Below, piece after piece: positions 5,160 to 8,738 of a stretch of DNA of 8,738 nt; within the stretch, counting starts at the first letter, position 1; each line of letters opens with the position of its first letter. The DNA lies in NCBI RefSeq assembly GCF_900545205.1, contig NZ_UQYC01000069.1, positions 1 to 8,738 on the forward strand. Reading direction: 5' to 3'. The notes beneath the pieces are model-generated. The model made no database searches, was not told the DNA's origin, and saw only the letters and a program-made list of their open reading frames with translations. Made by a program: the position numbers and the translations under genes. The DNA is from an uncultured Veillonella sp. Its GTDB lineage: Bacteria; Bacillota; Negativicutes; Veillonellales; Veillonellaceae.

Positions 5160-6139
5160 TCATTTAAGACTTCCATGCAATCTCCCACGATACCGTAGTT
5201 AGCGTGTTGGAAGATTTCTGCGTTTGGATCGTTGTTGATAGCCACGATTGTGTCAGCACCGGAGATGCCGCTCACGTGTTGGATTGCACCGGAGATACCG
5301 AATGCCAAGTATAGTTTAGGGCTTACAGTTTTACCTGTTTGACCTACTTGATATGGCAATTCAATCCAGCCTTTTTCCACAAGTGGGCGTGTAGCCCCTA
5401 CAACGCCACCGATAGCATCAGCTAGTTCGTAAAGCTTATCAAAGTTTTCTTTAGAGCCCATGCCACGGCCACCAGCTACGATGATATCCGCTTCTTGGAT
5501 ATTGTAACCATCTTTGCTGAACGGAATGAAGTCGAGGCGTTTCATGCGAATGTCTTCAGGCTTGAGATCAAATTGTTCAATTTGGATACGGCCCCAGCTA
5601 TCTGCAATACGTTCAGGCTTTTTGAATACATTAGGACGTACGGAGCCCATTTGAGGACGATGGTTTGGAGAAATGATTTCCGCCAAAATATTGCCGCCCA
5701 AGGCAGGACGTGTCCATTCAACAAGGCCTTCATTCGTATCTACCGTTAAGATTGTACAGTCTGCCACAACGCCGTTTTGCATGCGACCAGACATACGAGG
5801 CGCCAAGTCACGACCGTTGTTAGTGGCACCAATCAAGAGAATATTAGGCTTATGATCTTCAAAAAAGTCTGTTAAGACCTTCGTATAGCCATCCGTTGTA
5901 TAGTATTTCAAAAGCGGGCTTTCAAAAACGTGAACAATATCGGCACCATGTGCTACGAGTTCCTCTGCTTCGGTTTGAACATTCTCGCCCAATAGCATAA
6001 CTTGAACGAGTTGGCCCAATTCCTTAGCAATGCGGCGAGCTTGGCCAATCAGTTCATACGTAACCGGATGTACCACGTCATCGATGGTATCGGCTACGAC
6101 AAAGACATCTCTATATTCATCAAAATTTGTCACGGCCAT
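5138..6139 (-). CDS. fixB: Electron transfer flavoprotein alpha subunit, FixB/EtfA
   Basis: A 333-residue Etf alpha subunit, normal length and without an extra N-terminal ferredoxin domain. The N-terminal alpha/beta domain includes VFVVADT (12-18) and LLIGATNNGRDLAPRMSGRM (101-120). The C-terminal FAD domain has VAGGRGMG (221-228), GATRPLVEKGW (248-258), VGQTGKTVSPKLYLAFGISG (265-284) and the FAD-binding end HVSGISGADTIVAINNDP. With FixA it forms the flavoprotein that accepts NADH electrons and passes one branch to FixC/FixX and the other to ferredoxin or flavodoxin. Its ATG shares one base with the fixA stop codon (TAATG), and GGAGG lies 9 nt upstream within the fixA coding sequence. It is the last gene of the operon. 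The last codons are part of an inverted repeat. Assignment to the Fix type rather than acyl-CoA dehydrogenase-linked Etf rests on adjacent fixC and fixX. Confidence 0.95.
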   Translation of the reverse strand: MAVTNFDEYRDVFVVADTIDDVVHPVTYELIGQARRIAKELGQLVQVMLLGENVQTEAEELVAHGADIVHVFESPLLKYYTTDGYTKVLTDFFEDHKPNILLIGATNNGRDLAPRMSGRMQNGVVADCTILTVDTNEGLVEWTRPALGGNILAEIISPNHRPQMGSVRPNVFKKPERIADSWGRIQIEQFDLKPEDIRMKRLDFIPFSKDGYNIQEADIIVAGGRGMGSKENFDKLYELADAIGGVVGATRPLVEKGWIELPYQVGQTGKTVSPKLYLAFGISGAIQHVSGISGADTIVAINNDPNAEIFQHANYGIVGDCMEVLNDMLAHLK

Positions 6140-7125
6140 TACCGGTCACCTCCTTTAGAACCTTCATCACCTTTAGCAGCTGCTACCGCCTTAAATTCAC
6201 TAGGGGATACGCTTTCAACAGACGCAGCCCGTTGCACAGGATCTTTTACATCTACACCCTCATCATTGTCCTCAGCCACCTCAACAGGCGCATCATTTGG
6301 CACTAATAGATGAGCAAATTTTTCTGGCTTAATATGGTAAGCCAATTCGAGAACCTTTTTAGCCCCTTCCTCTATGGATGGCAACATTTCTACCTTACCA
6401 CGAAGAGGTGGTTGGTATACCTTACGCACCCGTGTAGGAGAACCGTTAAGACCGATACGACTTTCATCAATTTGTGGCATATCTCGCAATGTTACGTGAG
6501 TAATGGTATATCGTTTCGCGTAAATAGAGCTCCAAAGGCCTGGTTGTCGCGGCTCATTGAGCTCGGCTGTCGCCGTAACCAATAACGGCAATGGAACCTC
6601 TACGATTTCATAGCCATTTTCATGTTGTCTTTTTACAACTGCTTTTTGAGCTGCTTGGTCTACAGATAGTTCACAAGCATAGGTAGCTTGTGCCATACCG
6701 AGTTCCTCTGCAATTTGAGGACCTACTTGTGCAGTATCGCCATCGATAGCCTGTTTACCGCAGAAAATGATTTGGAACTGACGGTTCATAGTCCGTTGAA
6801 TATGACGGATTGCAGACGCAATGGTATAGCTTGTAGCCAATGTATCGGCACCACCGAATGCGCGGTCTGTAACGAGTACCGCATCATCCGCACCGAGGGC
6901 TAAACATTGACGAAGTGCTTCTTCCGCCTGTGGAGGCCCCATGCTGACAACTGTAACACGACTACCTTCATATTGGTCTTTTACCGCCAATGCCGCCTCT
7001 AATGCATGCATATCGTCAGGGTTTACAATGCTAGGCAAGCCTGTGCGGATGAGATTATTTGTTTCCGGATCCAGCTTAATCTCAGATGTATCTGGAACCT
7101 GTTTGATACATACTAATAACTCCAT
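6139..7125 (-). CDS. fixA: Electron transfer flavoprotein beta subunit, FixA/EtfB, with C-terminal extension
   Basis: A 328-residue Etf beta subunit. It opens with MELLVCIKQVPDTSEIK, carries NPDDMHALEAAL (35-46), the nucleotide loop FCGKQAIDGDTAQVGPQIAEELG (121-143), and the beta-subunit signature around VEVPLPLLVTATAELNEPR (175-193). The GDTAQVGP version of the loop is typical of bifurcating Etfs, which hold a second FAD where ordinary Etfs hold AMP. Family members usually end near 255-270 residues. Here about 55 extra residues (from about 275) are Ala/Glu/Asp/Val-rich, without a recognised domain, and look disordered. The end SKGGDR is encoded by the same bases that form the ribosome binding site of fixB. 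The gene starts 4 bp after fixX with AGGGGTG 5 nt upstream of the ATG. It partners FixB in electron bifurcation from NADH. The extension has no sign of a frameshift. Confidence 0.95.
   Translation of the reverse strand: MELLVCIKQVPDTSEIKLDPETNNLIRTGLPSIVNPDDMHALEAALAVKDQYEGSRVTVVSMGPPQAEEALRQCLALGADDAVLVTDRAFGGADTLATSYTIASAIRHIQRTMNRQFQIIFCGKQAIDGDTAQVGPQIAEELGMAQATYACELSVDQAAQKAVVKRQHENGYEIVEVPLPLLVTATAELNEPRQPGLWSSIYAKRYTITHVTLRDMPQIDESRIGLNGSPTRVRKVYQPPLRGKVEMLPSIEEGAKKVLELAYHIKPEKFAHLLVPNDAPVEVAEDNDEGVDVKDPVQRAASVESVSPSEFKAVAAAKGDEGSKGGDR
6149..6153 (-). promoter_or_regulatory. Strong ribosome binding site of fixB inside fixA
   Basis: On the minus strand TAAAGGAGGTGA is an almost complete match to the 16S rRNA 3' end; its GGAGG core lies 9 nt before the fixB ATG. 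It is embedded in the last fixA codons (S-K-G-G-D), so the two messages constrain each other and the subunits are probably made in a coupled ratio. Confidence 0.8.
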
Positions 7126-7129
7126 ACAC

Positions 7130-7408
7130 TCACCCCTGTCTAAATTCTACGCCCTTAGCGTTACGCGGATATTTCCAAGTTTTTACGATTGTTTCACCAC
7201 AAAGAACACGGCATGTACCGCATTCTAAGCAACCGGCGAAATCAAAGGCTAAATCGCCGTTGTCTTGCAATGTATATAGACCGGCAGGACAGCCATTGAC
7301 GAGCTTCATTTTCTCTTCAAGGCTAAAACCAGCGCCATCCACAAGGATATGAGGAGACGTTTCATCTACATAATATTTATTGGCGCCCAAACGCTCTTCT
7401 AGTTTCAT
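7130..7408 (-). CDS. fixX: Ferredoxin-like protein FixX
   Basis: A 92-residue ferredoxin-like iron-sulfur protein, about the size of E. coli FixX (95). It has MKLEERLGANKYYVDETSPHI at the start, NGCPAGLY (38-45) and GCLECGTCRVLC (59-70), and ends with YPRNAKGVEFR, all matching the family. Ligands for one [4Fe-4S] cluster would come from C40, C60, C63 and C66; C70 is an extra cysteine that E. coli FixX lacks as I recall it. FixX sits with FixC and carries electrons on the quinone branch; the pair corresponds to the single chain of ETF-ubiquinone oxidoreductase. I chose the ATG at 7408 because it overlaps the fixC stop as ATGA, has AAAGGGG about 10 nt upstream, and matches the family N-terminus. 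The upstream TTG at 7429 would only add seven residues. Confidence 0.94.
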   Translation of the reverse strand: MKLEERLGANKYYVDETSPHILVDGAGFSLEEKMKLVNGCPAGLYTLQDNGDLAFDFAGCLECGTCRVLCGETIVKTWKYPRNAKGVEFRQG

Positions 7409-8712
7409 AGGGAACGCACCCCTTTCCAAGCATCACGAATCAAGGTAAATAGGCCAATGTCTCCGACACGGCGCATAATTTTTTTCATCATTGGTACTGC
7501 ACCATCACCGTTTACGGTGAATACGTCGCGCATCAAATTGTTAACAAATGCTGGGTATTCATTGAAAATACGCGGATGGGTAGCGAGGAATTTAGGCATA
7601 TTTTTGTAATGCTTCAAGTCCTTCAACAACCAAGAAGCCTTGATTTGACGTTCATACAATTTAGCTACACGGTCCATGTTTTCATCGCGCAAGGCTACGT
7701 TAACCGCATCTGCTGCGCACATACCGGACTCGATGGCAAGGTCCATGCCTCGAATGGTATACCCAAGGTTCATACACATACGTGCCGCATCACCAACGAT
7801 AATGTAACCATTGCCGCCCAATGTAGGCATCGATTTATAGCCCCCTTCAGGTACGAGGTGGGCACTATGTTCTTTCAACTGACCATTTTTCAATAATGGT
7901 GCGATTCTTGGATGGCTTGTGAAAGCTGAAAGCATATCGTCTACAGAACGATCCGCTTTACCGATATCTTCAAGGCCTACAACCATGCCCACAGAAAGGC
8001 TGTCTTTATTTGTATAAATAAAGCCGCCCCCCAATAAGCCAGAGGTCATGTCGCCCAAAGTAAGCCACGCCATACCGTCATCTCCAGACAGCATGAGGCG
8101 ATTTTCAAGGTCTTCTTTTTTAAGTTTGTATACCTCTTTTACCCCTACTGCCATAGTGCTTGAATCGGTAGGAGCTGTGAGGCCAGCTTTTTCTAACAAT
8201 ACTGTATTAGAGCCTTCTGCGATGATAACAAGTTTTGCATATACTTCATCATCATGGCACCGAACACCAACAACGCGTTGTTTCTTGCCTTCTCCTTCAG
8301 TGATGAGATCTGTTACTTGCACATTAGATACGAGAAGAGCGCCTTTTTTCTCCGCCTCTTCAGCGAGCCATTTATCGAATTTAGCGCGTAATACTACGTA
8401 GGATTCCTCGTTAGGTTGTCCATCTTCATAGCTGTATTCAATAGTCGTCATTTCATTGCCAGCACCAATAGAAATGCGTTCTTTTGTCACCTTACGTTCC
8501 AATGGTGCACGATCTCTAAAGTCCGGTACTAACCGTTCTAAAGAATGCGTATAGATACGCCCACCCATCATATTTTTAGCGCCTGGTGCGGTACCACGTT
8601 CAATGAGTAAAACCTTTACCCGTTGCTCCGCAAGGCGTAACGCCGCCGCAGAGCCTGCTGGGCCTGCACCAACAACGATAACGTCAAATGTTTCATTGCG
8701 ATCAATTGCCAT
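7405..8712 (-). CDS. fixC: FixC, FAD-dependent ETF:quinone oxidoreductase-like protein
   Basis: A 435-residue flavoprotein, full length for FixC (E. coli about 428). It has the N-terminal dinucleotide fold DVIVVGAGPAGSAAALRLAE (10-29) with acidic E38 after the second strand, and NMMGGRIYTHSLERL (47-61), typical of FixC/ETF-QO. It also has LVIIAEGSNT (161-170) and the second FAD motif GYIIVGDAARM (302-312), followed by NLGYTIRGMDLAIESG. It lacks the C-terminal iron-sulfur domain of mitochondrial ETF-QO, which FixX supplies. It takes electrons from the FixAB flavoprotein and delivers them to membrane quinone, so it should act at the inner face of the membrane. It is the first gene of the operon; AGGAG lies 8 nt before the start codon. 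The promoter is beyond the window. Digeranylgeranylglycerophospholipid reductase-like proteins share the fold, but the fixX neighbour settles the call. Confidence 0.95.
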   Translation of the reverse strand: MAIDRNETFDVIVVGAGPAGSAAALRLAEQRVKVLLIERGTAPGAKNMMGGRIYTHSLERLVPDFRDRAPLERKVTKERISIGAGNEMTTIEYSYEDGQPNEESYVVLRAKFDKWLAEEAEKKGALLVSNVQVTDLITEGEGKKQRVVGVRCHDDEVYAKLVIIAEGSNTVLLEKAGLTAPTDSSTMAVGVKEVYKLKKEDLENRLMLSGDDGMAWLTLGDMTSGLLGGGFIYTNKDSLSVGMVVGLEDIGKADRSVDDMLSAFTSHPRIAPLLKNGQLKEHSAHLVPEGGYKSMPTLGGNGYIIVGDAARMCMNLGYTIRGMDLAIESGMCAADAVNVALRDENMDRVAKLYERQIKASWLLKDLKHYKNMPKFLATHPRIFNEYPAFVNNLMRDVFTVNGDGAVPMMKKIMRRVGDIGLFTLIRDAWKGVRSL

Positions 8713-8738
8713 ATACTCAGCTCCTTTAAATCAAAGCT

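Noticed and set aside
7409..7429. TTG start for fixX at 7429
   Set aside because: The ATG at 7408 forms an ATGA overlap with fixC, has a better-placed ribosome binding site and matches the usual FixX N-terminus.

Overview
The window looks like a chromosomal segment of a low-GC, anaerobic Negativicutes bacterium, most probably Veillonella or a close relative. This is an inference from the style of the FixABCX/Etf proteins, strong AGGAGG-type ribosome binding sites and an AT-rich background; no marker gene in the window proves it. Every gene I can support lies on the minus strand, so transcription runs from high to low coordinates.

Right part (8712 to 5138): a tight operon fixC-fixX-fixA(etfB)-fixB(etfA), with a 4-nt overlap, a 4-nt gap and a 1-nt overlap at its three junctions. 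It encodes a complete FixABCX-type flavin-based electron-bifurcating complex. In known members, NADH electrons are split between a quinone (through FixC/FixX) and ferredoxin or flavodoxin. The operon promoter is beyond the right edge. The operon ends in an elaborate nested inverted repeat (4964-5159) whose right arm includes the last codons of fixB.

Middle (4724 to 2428): a YdfG-type short-chain dehydrogenase gene with its own extended -10 promoter. After it come two tandem paralogous genes for small exported proteins resembling DUF4367, with a recognisable promoter. Just after the second stop codon lies a compact potential three-way-junction RNA, followed by a good intrinsic terminator.

Left part (2303 to 539): an ArsR-family repressor gene and an Old Yellow Enzyme-type flavin oxidoreductase gene. 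A nearly identical 20-bp imperfect palindrome sits in both upstream regions. In front of arsR it fills the spacer of a consensus promoter, so an autoregulated ArsR-OYE module is well supported.

Left edge (1 to 366): the 5' end of an IS3-family (IS150-group) insertion sequence, with the first 108 codons of orfA and a hairpin that would bury the orfA ribosome binding site.

The least explained items are the three-way junction after the DUF4367 pair, the nested inverted repeat after fixB, and the exported paralogs themselves.
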